From the NCBI GenBank assembly GCA_026014815.1, contig JAOZHP010000062.1, positions 1 to 43,064 of the forward strand: a stretch of 43,064 bases of DNA. The letters run 5' to 3'. Below are positions 14,653-23,853 of this stretch, in pieces. The first letter of the stretch is position 1; every line of letters starts with the position of its first letter. The translations under genes and the position numbers were made by a program. Under the pieces are notes generated by a model. It did no database searches. It was not told the DNA's origin and worked only from the letters and a program-made list of their open reading frames with translations. The DNA is from Candidatus Bathyarchaeota archaeon. GTDB lineage: Archaea > Thermoproteota > Bathyarchaeia > TCS64.

Positions 14653-16269
14653 TTACAGTTTTCTCAGTGTCTTACCAGCCAGAGCGCCAGTGTACTTTCC
14701 CTCGTCAATAGTTACCTCGCCGTTAACTATGACGTAGTCGATCCCTGTTGGGAATTGATGCGGCTCCTTGTATGTGGAGTTATCAATTACGGTCTCATGA
14801 TTGAGGATCGTTACATCAGCCCACATTCCTGGGCGAAGTATTCCCCTATCAAGAATTCCGAACCGTTGGGCCGGGAAGCTAGTCATTTTTCGGATTGCCT
14901 CCTCAAGTCTCAGGGTCTTCTCTTCCCTGACATAGAGACCTAGAATCTTGGGGTATGTGCCGTAGTGACGTGGATGTGGTTTGCCTTTTCTGAATGGTCC
15001 TTCGATGTTGCATGCTCCGGCGTCGGTGCCTACCATGTGAAGTGGGCTCTGCATTATGCGTTTCACGTCTCCCTCTTCGCCGTAGAAGATGACCATGCCC
15101 GCTGCGCCTTCCTCTTCGAGAAGAAGCTCATAGAGAGCAGTGAACTCATCTTTTACGCCTCGGTGTTCCTTGATCTCCACCAAATTCATACCCTCGACTG
15201 CCTTGTTCTCGTCGGTTTTAACGGAGGTGACGTAAACGTTCTCCCAGCCTAGTTCTCCGGCAAAGTTCTCCCAGCCAGGTATGCCTTCCTCGATTTCCTT
15301 TCTCATTTTTTTCCTGAGTTCAGTATCTCCAAGTCTTTCCAGCGCAGCTTCGTTGCCTCCGTCGTGTGCCCATGGAGGAAGTAGGGTCATGAGACTTGTT
15401 GAACCAGCTTTGTATGGGTACTGGTCCACTGTGACATCTACCCCTCTTGCTCTTACCTCCTCAAACATTCTTAGCGTCTCGACACTCTGCCCCCAGATGG
15501 ACTTGCTGGCTATCTTATGATGACTGATTTGAACAGGGATACCTGCTTTTTCGCCTATCTCTAAAGCTTCCTTCAGAGAAGACATTAGAGACCGTCCTTC
15601 GCCCCTGATGTGTGAGTCATAGATTCCACCGTATTTGGCTGCCACTTTTGCTAACTCAATAATTTCTGGTGTTTTTGCATAGATCCCTGGGGGATAAATC
15701 AGTCCAGTGCTAAGTCCGTAGGCACCTGACTCCATGGCCTCTTCTGTGAGCTTTCTCATCGCCTCTAACTCAGTCCCTGTGGGGTCTCGTGCCTCGTACC
15801 CCATCGCTGCTGCTCTTATAGCACCATGCCCAACCACGTGAGCGATGTTTGGACCTAACCCCTCTTTCTCCATTAACTTTAGATACTCGTCAAAGCTGCT
15901 CCACGTTATCTCTAACGCATAACCCTCGGGGAGCCATGCGTCAAGACGCTTCTGTGCCTGCGCCCTTGATTTATCGCTCATGGGCGCTGGAGTTGAGCCA
16001 CATTGACCTGCAACGATAGAGGTAATTCCTTGATGAATCAGGTTCTCCATAGCTCTATGGACTAAGGCGCTATGGTCTCCGTGGCTATGCGCGTCAATGA
16101 ATCCAGGGACTATGATTAAGCCGCTGGCGTCAATGATTCTTTTTGCCTCGACCTCGATTCTATGGCTGATTTTCTTGATTTTTCCGTCCGATACAGCGAC
16201 CTCGCCGTGGTACCAAGGGTTTCCGGCTCCATCGATGATTCTTCCGTTTTTAATAATGATTTCATACAT
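14653..16269 (-). CDS. N-acyl-D-amino-acid deacylase (D-aminoacylase family amidohydrolase)
   Basis: Hydrolyses N-acyl-D-amino acids to fatty or carboxylic acid plus D-amino acid in the cytoplasm. IDAHSHGDHS (about 60) gives the HxH metal ligands, and VGTDAGACN carries the late catalytic Asp. Typical segments GQCGSTPAP and GLIYPPGIYAKTPEI are present; the length (538 aa) is typical. It lies between nadB and proC on the same strand, in line with breakdown of modified or D-amino acids. Substrate specificity is not determinable. Confidence 0.88.
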   Translation of the reverse strand: MYEIIIKNGRIIDGAGNPWYHGEVAVSDGKIKKISHRIEVEAKRIIDASGLIIVPGFIDAHSHGDHSALVHRAMENLIHQGITSIVAGQCGSTPAPMSDKSRAQAQKRLDAWLPEGYALEITWSSFDEYLKLMEKEGLGPNIAHVVGHGAIRAAAMGYEARDPTGTELEAMRKLTEEAMESGAYGLSTGLIYPPGIYAKTPEIIELAKVAAKYGGIYDSHIRGEGRSLMSSLKEALEIGEKAGIPVQISHHKIASKSIWGQSVETLRMFEEVRARGVDVTVDQYPYKAGSTSLMTLLPPWAHDGGNEAALERLGDTELRKKMRKEIEEGIPGWENFAGELGWENVYVTSVKTDENKAVEGMNLVEIKEHRGVKDEFTALYELLLEEEGAAGMVIFYGEEGDVKRIMQSPLHMVGTDAGACNIEGPFRKGKPHPRHYGTYPKILGLYVREEKTLRLEEAIRKMTSFPAQRFGILDRGILRPGMWADVTILNHETVIDNSTYKEPHQFPTGIDYVIVNGEVTIDEGKYTGALAGKTLRKL

Positions 16270-16338
16270 CTAGAAGATGCCTCAAAAAGTAAGCTCTGAG
16301 AGACGATATAATGTTTCGGAGAGGATATCAAGTGATTA

Positions 16339-17151
16339 TTACTCTGATGTTTTCTCCCACAGGTGCTTGATGTTGTAGCACTTGTTGGTAGCTGCCTGAA
16401 CCGCGTTCATTAGTGCCGTTCTGAGTTTACCGTCCTCGATCTCGTAGATGCCTTCGATGGTTGTTCCGCCGGGGGTTGTTACCATCTCCTCGATCTCAGA
16501 GGGTACATTGATTCCATCTATGACGAGTTTAGCTGTTCCAAGAACTGATTGGGCGGCTGCCTGTTTTGATAGCTCCCTTGGTAACCCAACTCTCAGACCG
16601 GCATAGGTTAAAGCGTCGATTACTATCGCAATATATGCTGGACCGCTACCGCTGAGCCCAGTCACAGCGTCCTGATACTTTTCCTCGATCTCCATGCAAC
16701 TCCCCATTGTACCAAGGAGTTGTTCCACGGTTTCCTTGTCGCTGAGAACTGTTTCTGACCCCATTGTATAGGCGGTAAATGAAGCCCCAGCCAATGCCGC
16801 TACATTCGGCATCGTCCTAACATATCTTGCACCCGGGGCTGTGATCTCGTAGAACTCGAGCGGTATTATGGCGGCAGTGCTAATGACAAGTTTTCCCTGA
16901 ATCTCATCCCTGATCTCTTTGAGAACATTCTCGATGTCACCCGGTTTTACACAAAGAAATACCACTTCGGCTTCTCTTGATGCTATAACGTTGTTATCAG
17001 TGATGTTGGCTCCGATGTCAGCAAGCGGTATAAGCTTATCGAGGTTCCTTCGGGTCGCTATTACTTTCTCAACGATCCGAGAACTGATGAGGCACTTGAC
17101 TATAGCGCCGCCTATGACGCCAGATCCTATAACCGCGACAGATTTTACCAA
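16339..17151 (-). CDS. proC: Pyrroline-5-carboxylate reductase
   Basis: NAD(P)H-dependent final step of proline synthesis. The Rossmann motif AVIGSGVIGGAI is at the N-terminus; YVRTMPNVAA and the signature TGLSGSGPAY with TTPGGTTIEG are family-diagnostic, and 270 aa is normal. TTG start at 17151, preceded by a minus-strand TATA-like AAAATATAAG at 17178-17188. Divergent from guaAb. Confidence 0.93.
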   Translation of the reverse strand: MVKSVAVIGSGVIGGAIVKCLISSRIVEKVIATRRNLDKLIPLADIGANITDNNVIASREAEVVFLCVKPGDIENVLKEIRDEIQGKLVISTAAIIPLEFYEITAPGARYVRTMPNVAALAGASFTAYTMGSETVLSDKETVEQLLGTMGSCMEIEEKYQDAVTGLSGSGPAYIAIVIDALTYAGLRVGLPRELSKQAAAQSVLGTAKLVIDGINVPSEIEEMVTTPGGTTIEGIYEIEDGKLRTALMNAVQAATNKCYNIKHLWEKTSE

Positions 17152-17275
17152 TCTTTTCCCGCCTTACCACAATGTCTACTTATATTTTGTAATTAAATGT
17201 TTCATAACAGTATCAAATTTTAGGCATAAATGTAGCTTTTTTTAACACGTTTTATGTGACTTTTGGAAAGCTTTT

Positions 17276-18499
17276 ATGCAAGATGGCAACCATTTTGCTC
17301 TGAGCGGAATGGCAGATTTCGATGTCGATGCATTCATCGAAAGCCAGATACACGCAGTGAAAGAAGCTCTCGGAGATGAAAAAGCCATAGTGGCTTGCTC
17401 CGGTGGAGTGGACAGCACGGTATCTGCGCTTATTACTCATCGGGCAATAGGTGATAATCTAATCTGCATATTCATCGATGATAACTTCATGCGTCTCGGT
17501 GAAGCCGAGAACATCAGGTCCATCTTGTCCTCGGAGCCACTGAATCTACCAGTTCGAGTAGTCAACGAGAGACAGAGGTTTATGCAGGCACTTGAAGGCC
17601 TGTCAGACGCTGAGGAGAAAAGAAAAGCGTTCAGGAAGACCTTCTACGAGACCCTTAGTGATATCTCTAAAAGCGAGGAGATAAAGTTCCTTGTTCAAGG
17701 CACAATAAAGGCAGATATCGATGAGACTGCTGCAGGTATCAAGACCCAACACAACATCCTTGAGCAGATTGGGATCGATCCTGTTGAAAGGTTCGGGTAC
17801 ACGGTCATCGAGCCTATGAAAAGTCTCTACAAGTATCAAGTCCGAGAGGTAGCCCGAGCAATGAGTATCCCGCCGGAGCTTGCAGAGAGACAGCCGTTCC
17901 CTGGACCTGGACTTAGTATCAGAGTAGTTGGAGAAATCACAGCGGAGAAACTGGAGGAACTCAAGAAAGCGACGTTCATTGTCGAGGAGTCTTTCGAGCC
18001 TCATAACCCATCACAATTCTTAGCCGCAATTTTCAGTGGACTATCTTCAAAAGATCTAAAGGTGTTGAAAAGGGATGCTGCCGAGATCACTGGCTTGGAT
18101 TCAACTCAGATTCGAGCAGGTTTCATGAACGAGAAAGCCACTGGAATGTTTGAGGGTAAGCGTGCCTATGGGTCAGTCATAACCATTGCTTTCCGGGATC
18201 CAAGTGAGAGACCGTTGGAGTTAAAATACGAGGACTTGTCCAAAATCTTGAGTTATCTCAAGGATAACTACCCTGAAGCAACAAGGCTTCTCTACCTTAT
18301 CGACGATAAAGATAGAGATGGGTACGCTATTGCATTGAGAGCGATCAAAACAAGGGATTTCTTGACAGCGAAAGTAATGGAGTTGCAGTGGGCAACGCTA
18401 CAGGAAGCTGCCGCGAAGATCCTTAATACATGTGCAAGTGTGTCATCTGTATACTATGATGTTACCCCTAAGCCACCAGCTACTGTAGAATACGAGTAA
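17276..18499 (+). CDS. guaAb: GMP synthase, ATP-pyrophosphatase subunit B
   Basis: Activates XMP with ATP and aminates it to GMP using ammonia from a separate glutaminase subunit (two-subunit archaeal form). The P-loop-like SGGVDSTVSA occurs near residue 42, and FPGPGLSIRVVGE and the C-terminal KPPATVEYE are diagnostic. At 407 aa it is longer than usual (about 310): an extra region (about 230-290, FEPHNPSQFLAAIFSG...) is inserted before the dimerisation domain. An alternative start is ATG 17309 (MADFDVDAFIES), which resembles the usual N-terminus better. Confidence 0.92.
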   Translation: MQDGNHFALSGMADFDVDAFIESQIHAVKEALGDEKAIVACSGGVDSTVSALITHRAIGDNLICIFIDDNFMRLGEAENIRSILSSEPLNLPVRVVNERQRFMQALEGLSDAEEKRKAFRKTFYETLSDISKSEEIKFLVQGTIKADIDETAAGIKTQHNILEQIGIDPVERFGYTVIEPMKSLYKYQVREVARAMSIPPELAERQPFPGPGLSIRVVGEITAEKLEELKKATFIVEESFEPHNPSQFLAAIFSGLSSKDLKVLKRDAAEITGLDSTQIRAGFMNEKATGMFEGKRAYGSVITIAFRDPSERPLELKYEDLSKILSYLKDNYPEATRLLYLIDDKDRDGYAIALRAIKTRDFLTAKVMELQWATLQEAAAKILNTCASVSSVYYDVTPKPPATVEYE

Positions 18500-18511
18500 A
18501 AAAGAGAGGAG

Positions 18512-19276
18512 TTATCTCCCGATTCCCAGTTCCTTGAACTGAGCTTGGACTCCCATTTTCATGTAGATTAAGTCATTTCCTATGGTTACCATGTTGTAGC
18601 CCTTTGCCATTCTCTTGGGGATGCTGGACCCTGATGCCTGATGGATTCCAGTGGCTAACCCGGCTGCCTTGGTGGCATCGTATACCGTGTCTATAGCTTT
18701 TTGCACTTCTGGGTGGCTCATGTTACCTAGGTGTCCATGGCTAGCTGAGAGGTCCGCTGGACCGATGTATGTGGCGTCCACACCTTCTACGCTACAGATG
18801 TCCTCGATGTTCGCGACGGCTTCTTTGGTCTCAATCTGAACAATCACCATTATCTCTTGATCAGCGGTCTTTAGGTAATCTGGGTCAAACATGGCTGCCC
18901 TGCGTGGACCGCATCCCCTCAAACCATTGGGTGCGTACCTTGTGGCTTTTACCGCCATCTCCGCCTCCTCCTTTGTGTTTACCCATGGAACAAGGATGCC
19001 GTATGCACCGATGTCGAGGGCGCGCTTAATTGCTACGAGATCATTCCACCAGACCCTCACTATCGGTGTGGTCTTTGTGTCAGGTCTCATCGCCTGCATT
19101 AAGGTCTGTGCCATGCGCATGTCTAGTGGGGCGTGCTCTGTGTCGATCACGAAGTAGTCGAAGCCTAGGCTGCTCATCATCTCTGCTGCGATGGGGCTCT
19201 CGACTGTGATCCAAGTGCCGTACACCTGTTCATCGTTCTTGAGCCTTCTCTTTAACTCGTTTTTCAAATGGTTCAC
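18512..19276 (-). CDS. HpcH/HpaI-family aldolase
   Basis: Class II (metal-dependent) aldolase family that includes HpaI, GarL and RhmA, cleaving 2-keto-3-deoxy acids to pyruvate plus an aldehyde. Seen: YFVIDTEHAPLD (catalytic His region), VRVWWNDL, VQIETKEA (metal-binding Glu) and YIGPADLSAS, in family order. GTG at 19276 is chosen over an upstream frame because a TATA-like TATATA at about 19310 then gives a near-leaderless transcript, and 254 aa matches the family. The true substrate is unknown. Confidence 0.85.
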   Translation of the reverse strand: MNHLKNELKRRLKNDEQVYGTWITVESPIAAEMMSSLGFDYFVIDTEHAPLDMRMAQTLMQAMRPDTKTTPIVRVWWNDLVAIKRALDIGAYGILVPWVNTKEEAEMAVKATRYAPNGLRGCGPRRAAMFDPDYLKTADQEIMVIVQIETKEAVANIEDICSVEGVDATYIGPADLSASHGHLGNMSHPEVQKAIDTVYDATKAAGLATGIHQASGSSIPKRMAKGYNMVTIGNDLIYMKMGVQAQFKELGIGR

Positions 19277-19337
19277 CTTTGAAGGTTCACTTAACACGGT
19301 GTTACTGTGTATATAGAATTTCGCAGAACAGGGATAA

Positions 19338-19601
19338 TTATCCAAGTTTCTCGAACATGTCTAGCATGCCTTGTATCCATCGAAGGTAACTGTTGAGAGA
19401 AGCTCTCAGAGCAGTTATGTCACTTGCTGATGTGGTAATCAACACTCCATTCTTGCCTCGTTTTACTTTGACACTAGAACGTTCCGATGAAGGTGACTCG
19501 ACCTCAGGCTGCAAAGCGTTCAAAATCACTTCCGCGATATTGTGAGACACAGCTACATGTATTTCGGCGGTGGCTTTTTCATTTGAAACCTTTTTGCTCA
19601 T
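19338..19601 (-). CDS. KEOPS complex subunit Pcc1
   Basis: Small dimer-forming subunit of the KEOPS/EKC complex that makes t6A37 in ANN-decoding tRNAs. The 87-aa length, the strand AEIHVAVSHNIAEVILNAL and the ending LRASLNSYLRWIQGM are typical of archaeal Pcc1. It follows rpl37ae in the exosome block, a familiar archaeal gene order that supports the call. Confidence 0.8.
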   Translation of the reverse strand: MSKKVSNEKATAEIHVAVSHNIAEVILNALQPEVESPSSERSSVKVKRGKNGVLITTSASDITALRASLNSYLRWIQGMLDMFEKLG

Positions 19602-19632
19602 TTTGGTTCAAAAAAGAGGTTAAATAAAGAAA

Positions 19633-19887
19633 CTAGATTGGTGTGCGTATCCGCTGTGAGGTCTGACCCAGCTTTGTGGACGGTACATATGCACCGCCTG
19701 CGAACTTGTATCCGCATTTTCCACAGTTCCAGAGTCCTACGCTGACACGCTTCACCGATTGGCTGGCGCAGCTAGGGCAGTGGTGGCTCGCTCTAACCGT
19801 TGTCACGATTCTTCCATAGCGCTTCCGAAGAGTGGATCCTCCCCTCCCCCTAAGTCCGACGTTTAATCTTTTCTTCTTTCTGGCCAT
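19633..19887 (-). CDS. rpl37ae: Large ribosomal subunit protein L37Ae (eL43)
   Basis: Zinc-binding protein of the large ribosomal subunit. CPSC at about 38 and CGKC at about 55 form the four-Cys zinc ribbon, after a basic start (RKKKRLNVGLRGRGGS) whose RYGRIV is typical. Its ATG overlaps the rrp42 stop (TAATG). It ends in TAG, one of several clear housekeeping uses of TAG as a stop in this window. Confidence 0.93.
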   Translation of the reverse strand: MARKKKRLNVGLRGRGGSTLRKRYGRIVTTVRASHHCPSCASQSVKRVSVGLWNCGKCGYKFAGGAYVPSTKLGQTSQRIRTPI

Positions 19888-20687
19888 TACTTGCTCGCCA
19901 ACGCTATTGCCCTTATCTCAGCCGTCTTCTCCTTCGCGATATTTATGCATTTCTTTATCTCGTCAACGGTGAAACCGACTGCACCTCGTTTCTGTATGGC
20001 GTTGATGGTGCCCTTCTCGTCCACCGTTATGGTGATGCGGCCGTCGAGAACTTCTTCCTCGTCGGCTGAGGGGTCCACGATCAAGTCGTTTCCTATCTTG
20101 ACTACGGTGATGGCGATAGGCTGAGCCCCCAGTTTAAGCTTCTTGGTCTTATCAGTGAGCTCGACCTTTCCTTTGGTTACCTTGTAGACGGGTATCTCCG
20201 CTGTGTTCAGCGCCGCCATGGCTCCCGCACTGCAGGCGTCGATGAGGTTACCATCGTAGTTTAGCACGTAAAGGTCAACGAAGATCAAGTACACTTTCTC
20301 ACCTGAAATGAGACACATTTTACTCATGTCTATGACTTCCGCCGCCCTGATCCCACGGTCAACCACTCTGGCAAGCTCGATGCTTGCCTCGTTTGGTGGA
20401 CCTGGCTCCCATGTCGGGTGTGCGACCGGCGTGAACTCGCTGCTAACCATCATCACTCCCTTGTCGGGTGTGTCATCGAAGGGATGACCGACACCAGCCT
20501 TAACACCGACGATCACGTGAGACTTGCCTAATCTTACCTCTGCTGAACCCTCGGCCTTTGCGAGGAAGTTAGTCTTGATCTCTAGTTCTCTGAACTCTAA
20601 TAGCTCTCTTCCGTCCATGCGTTTTCCTGTGGCGATGACTTCTTGGATTTTTTTGCGTTTGAGTCTTGACACTATGTTGTTGCTCAT
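19887..20687 (-). CDS. rrp42: Exosome complex component Rrp42
   Basis: RNase PH-fold subunit of the archaeal exosome ring, which with Rrp41 forms the hexameric phosphorolytic core degrading RNA 3' to 5'. Rrp42 itself is structurally required but usually inactive. DGRELLEFRE, GPPNEASIELARVVDRGIR and LYVLNYDGNLIDA are diagnostic. Overlaps rrp41 by the ATGA junction and rpl37ae by TAATG. Confidence 0.95.
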   Translation of the reverse strand: MSNNIVSRLKRKKIQEVIATGKRMDGRELLEFRELEIKTNFLAKAEGSAEVRLGKSHVIVGVKAGVGHPFDDTPDKGVMMVSSEFTPVAHPTWEPGPPNEASIELARVVDRGIRAAEVIDMSKMCLISGEKVYLIFVDLYVLNYDGNLIDACSAGAMAALNTAEIPVYKVTKGKVELTDKTKKLKLGAQPIAITVVKIGNDLIVDPSADEEEVLDGRITITVDEKGTINAIQKRGAVGFTVDEIKKCINIAKEKTAEIRAIALASK

Positions 20688-21484
20688 TTCTTGTTCTCCT
20701 CCTCAGGCTTCTGTTCTTCTTCAATTGGTTCCTCTGGGGTCTCTTCTTCAGCTGTCGCGGCTTCATCTACCATGCCATATTTTTTCTTGAGTGCCTCTTT
20801 CTGTATCTCGTAGACTTGTTTGCATCCTTCTATAGCCATCTCGATTGCCTTCTCCGTCTCTTTCTGTGTCATTTTGCCTTCCATCTGAAGCAGTGTTACC
20901 TCGTTTAGCTTTGGCAAATATGCGATTGGTACGTCTGAGTCGCCTTGCTTGTCCTCGTAGTCTCCGAGGTCAAGAATAATTTTTTTATCGTATTTGCCTG
21001 CTGCACATGATGCTACTAGGTCCTTCATGGGGATTCCTGCGTCTGCTAGGGCAACTGCAGCGGCGTTGATGCTTGCACACCTTGTGCCACCATCAGCTTG
21101 AATGATCTCGATGTATACGTCGATGACACTTCTTGGGTACCGTTCAAGGAACAGCGCTGGCGCAATGGCGTCAGTCATTACCATACTGATCTCTGAGTCT
21201 CTTCTCGATGGGGCTGGTGACCTTCGTGGGTCTACGCTGAATGATGCCATGTGGTATCTGCACCTGAGTACACCCCTGTTCGGCTTGCTCAGTCTCTTGG
21301 GGTGCATCTCTCTTGGCCCATAGACGCCTGCGACGATCTTGTTGCGACCCATCTCGATGTATGCGGAACCGTCCGCGTTAGGTATTACTCCTGTTTCAAT
21401 GGTAATAGGTCGGAGCTCGTCTACTTTTCTGCCGTCTACTCTAGTCCATTTCTTCCTACTCGATTTTTTCTTGGTTTTACTCAT
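20684..21484 (-). CDS. rrp41: Exosome complex component Rrp41
   Basis: Catalytic RNase PH-fold subunit of the exosome core. RVDGRKVDELRPI, YGPREMHPKRL and RRDSEISMVMTDAIAPALFLER fit Rrp41; catalytic-region acidic residues lie in LGDYEDKQGDSDVPIA. The C-terminus carries an additional acidic tail of about 28 residues (EEETPEEPIEEEQKPEEENK), making 266 aa instead of about 245. ATGA overlaps at both ends show a tightly coupled operon. Confidence 0.95.
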   Translation of the reverse strand: MSKTKKKSSRKKWTRVDGRKVDELRPITIETGVIPNADGSAYIEMGRNKIVAGVYGPREMHPKRLSKPNRGVLRCRYHMASFSVDPRRSPAPSRRDSEISMVMTDAIAPALFLERYPRSVIDVYIEIIQADGGTRCASINAAAVALADAGIPMKDLVASCAAGKYDKKIILDLGDYEDKQGDSDVPIAYLPKLNEVTLLQMEGKMTQKETEKAIEMAIEGCKQVYEIQKEALKKKYGMVDEAATAEEETPEEPIEEEQKPEEENKK

Positions 21485-22176
21485 TGTTTTCTTTCCTCCT
21501 TAATCTTCTTGAGGTATTCTTGGATCCTGCTTGTGAGGCCTGATGTATGTGCTTCTGCCTCTATCTTGTTGACTACCTTGACCACTAGCTCCTCGTCTTC
21601 CCGGAGTCGGCAGTTAATCAGAATCAGCCCGTTCTGGCCGATGGTGATGTGGCACCGGGTCTCCCTGAGGATCATGTTGATCATGGAGCCTTTCTTCCCG
21701 ATTAGTCGGGGTATCTTTGAGGGAGTGATCTTGTGGATGAATCCCTCGTGGATTCTGCCTAGGTCTCTGCCTAGTATACTCAAAATTGGGGTTCGGTTTC
21801 TATCGAGGTCAACTATCTTTGCGACTATGGTGTCGCCTATATCCAGTATCCTAGTCAGGTCCAAGTTGGTCCGGTAGGGCTTGTCTATGGCGTCGTTGGT
21901 GGTAAGTATCGCATCCTTGGCTCCTCCTATCTCTACGCGCCATTGACCTAGCTCGATGTTGATTACCTTCCCTATCACTAGGTCGCCTACGAGTGGCGTG
22001 TACCCGCCTTCTAGGGCGATTACTGACACTCTTTCCCTGCCGTAGTTGACGAGACCTATACTCGTCGCGAATACGTTGTCCTCTTCCCTATAGGTGTTCT
22101 CGCCTAGCCTTATGCGTCCCTCGTAGATTAGATCACCTGGGATTACTATGTCTCGTGTCTCGAATTTTGCGCTCAT
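21481..22176 (-). CDS. rrp4: Exosome complex cap subunit Rrp4
   Basis: RNA-binding cap subunit over the exosome ring, guiding RNA to the core. Domains in order are an N-terminal Rrp4 domain (VIPGDLIYEGRIRLGENTYRE), an S1 domain (about 60-130) and a KH domain around KIPRLIGKKGSMINMI (GKKG loop). 231 aa is normal. Its TGA overlaps the rrp41 ATG; SBDS precedes it by 15 bases. Confidence 0.95.
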   Translation of the reverse strand: MSAKFETRDIVIPGDLIYEGRIRLGENTYREEDNVFATSIGLVNYGRERVSVIALEGGYTPLVGDLVIGKVINIELGQWRVEIGGAKDAILTTNDAIDKPYRTNLDLTRILDIGDTIVAKIVDLDRNRTPILSILGRDLGRIHEGFIHKITPSKIPRLIGKKGSMINMILRETRCHITIGQNGLILINCRLREDEELVVKVVNKIEAEAHTSGLTSRIQEYLKKIKEERKQ

Positions 22177-22191
22177 TTGTCTGTTCCTTCA

Positions 22192-22881
22192 CTACTTTAC
22201 TATTCTTGACTGGATGTTGCCCTGAGTCGCTTTGCCTAATGCTTCCAGCATCTCTACTTGCATCGCGGCCGGTATCTCTATGACCGCTATCCATGAGCCG
22301 TCTGCCTGCCACTCGTCCTTTATCATCTTCCCGTATCCCTTCGCTATTCCGTAGCTTTTCATGGTGTACTCGGCTGGGATCTTGACGGCGATCTGTACGT
22401 TGTCGCTGCTCATGGGCAGTACGCGTCGAAGTGCATCGACCACGTCTTTCACCTGCTCCTCTGCGTCCTTGTAAGGGTCTATCTGGAACCTTACGTCCTC
22501 TAACGCGTTCGTGATGCGTACTGGTGGGTGAGGGAGTCTGGATTTAGGGTCAACGTAGCTTCGTGAGATGATGTAGATTATCTGTTTAAGCTTTTGGTCA
22601 AGCATCTCCTTGCGCTGCTGCGCTGTGAGTTGGAAGACTCCTTTCTCGAACATGATAGCGGCCACCTCAAGGGGGTCGCTGGTCCCGAAGGCTTTCTCCA
22701 GTTTGTCAGCCGACGCCTTCTCTCCTTTGCTGGCGTCAGTGAATATGGTATCAACGAGGAGAACATTGCCTACTTCACCTAGTTCTCCTCTTTTATACGC
22801 CAGTCCCTTGTCTGGGTCTACCATTATCTCGAATTTCCCGCTACCTGGTTGGTAACGTACAAGGGTGTACTTGGCGCTCAT
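22192..22881 (-). CDS. Ribosome maturation protein SBDS homologue
   Basis: Shwachman-Bodian-Diamond protein, which in eukaryotes releases eIF6 from the large subunit; the archaeal homologue is presumed to serve ribosome maturation. It has the three-domain layout: the FYSH domain with LLVDTIFTDASKGEKAS (about 40-56), a helical middle (QRKEMLDQKLKQIIYIISRSYVDP) and a C-terminal domain. 229 aa is typical. The association psmA-SBDS-exosome is a conserved archaeal superoperon. Confidence 0.93.
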   Translation of the reverse strand: MSAKYTLVRYQPGSGKFEIMVDPDKGLAYKRGELGEVGNVLLVDTIFTDASKGEKASADKLEKAFGTSDPLEVAAIMFEKGVFQLTAQQRKEMLDQKLKQIIYIISRSYVDPKSRLPHPPVRITNALEDVRFQIDPYKDAEEQVKDVVDALRRVLPMSSDNVQIAVKIPAEYTMKSYGIAKGYGKMIKDEWQADGSWIAVIEIPAAMQVEMLEALGKATQGNIQSRIVK

Positions 22882-22892
22882 TTGTGAGCCCT

Positions 22893-23591
22893 CTAGTTGA
22901 GGTGCTGCTCTACTTCTTTTTCTGATAGCCGTCTGAAGGTCTTGGTCTCTGCCGGTATAACTGATACCTTGACGTTCTTGGCGGTAACTTCTGTATCTGA
23001 CGCCACCTTGACTGCCTCGATGGCTAGCTTGATGGCGTCGTCCAGGGTTAGGTCCACGTTATATTTCTCCTCAAGGAGCTTGTTGGCCTCGTCGTTCTTT
23101 CTGCCGACGGCTACTGCCATGAAGCCTCGGTATGCTCCACTGGGGTCAGTTGTTAGCACTTTGGATCCTGTTGTGTCGTACCCTGCGATGATCATACTTA
23201 CTCCAAAGGGTCTAACACCTGCGTGCTGTGTATAGGCCTGTGCCATGTCTCCGAGTCTTCTTGCTAGGACCTCTGCGTCCACTGGCTCGTCATAGAGGAG
23301 TTTGTTGCTCTGGCAGTATACTCGTGCCTGCTCGATGAGTACACGTGCGTCGCTGCTGAGGCCTGAGATGGCTGAGGCGATGTGGTCGTCCAGCTGGTAG
23401 ATCTTCCTGAAGTATTCTGGGTCCTCAAGGTCGCTCTCTGGGGTCTCGTTTGCTGCCAGTACTACTCCTTCATTACTGGCGATTCCTACTATTGGTGCAC
23501 CCCTTTTTACTAGCTCTAGGGCGTACTCTACCTGGTATAATCGTCCTTCTGGTGAAAAAATCGTGATGGCCCTGTCGTAGGCTCTTGGCAT
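22893..23591 (-). CDS. psmA: 20S proteasome alpha subunit
   Basis: Forms the outer gating rings of the proteasome. YDRAITIFSPEGRLYQVEYA at the N-terminus is the alpha-subunit signature, with the gate region intact. The start is set at ATG 23591 (MPRAYDRAI), six bases inside a TTG-started frame. Partner beta subunit lies far away at 38633-39265. Usual length. Divergent from nothing; it heads the leftward block. Confidence 0.95.
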   Translation of the reverse strand: MPRAYDRAITIFSPEGRLYQVEYALELVKRGAPIVGIASNEGVVLAANETPESDLEDPEYFRKIYQLDDHIASAISGLSSDARVLIEQARVYCQSNKLLYDEPVDAEVLARRLGDMAQAYTQHAGVRPFGVSMIIAGYDTTGSKVLTTDPSGAYRGFMAVAVGRKNDEANKLLEEKYNVDLTLDDAIKLAIEAVKVASDTEVTAKNVKVSVIPAETKTFRRLSEKEVEQHLN

Positions 23592-23724
23592 AAACAAATC
23601 ATCTGCACCTTCTTTCCGCTATCTCTCCGGTTATTCTCATACAATCTATATACACTGAATAATAAACGTGTCCCAATGTTGCCTGTTTCTGTTTTGGTGC
23701 GAAATAACGGTTTAAGAAGAATGG

Positions 23725-23800
23725 CGCCCTGGCCGGGATTCGAACCCGGGATCGCTCGGGTGACAGCCGAGCATACTGGGCCTGACTATACTACCAGGGC
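23725..23800 (-). tRNA. tRNA-Asp (GTC)
   Basis: Read on the minus strand: acceptor GCCCTGG pairs with CCAGGGC; the anticodon stem CTCGG/CCGAG encloses the loop CTGTCAC, giving anticodon GTC; T-arm CCGGG-TTCGAAT-CCCGG; discriminator G. The D-stem is GTAT/GTAT with G-T pairs, as common in archaeal tRNA-Asp. CCA is encoded directly after the discriminator (to base 23722). No intron. A TATA-like CTTTATTAC lies about 33 bases upstream (centre near 23833). Confidence 0.95.
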
Positions 23801-23853
23801 AACGTAGAACATAGGGATACGTGGAGGGGTAATAAAGTTTACGCCGGAGGCGT

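Noticed and set aside
21251-21877. 208-aa open frame on the plus strand
   Set aside because: Overlaps the rrp41/rrp4 junction in antisense; Ser/Arg/Leu-rich without motifs.
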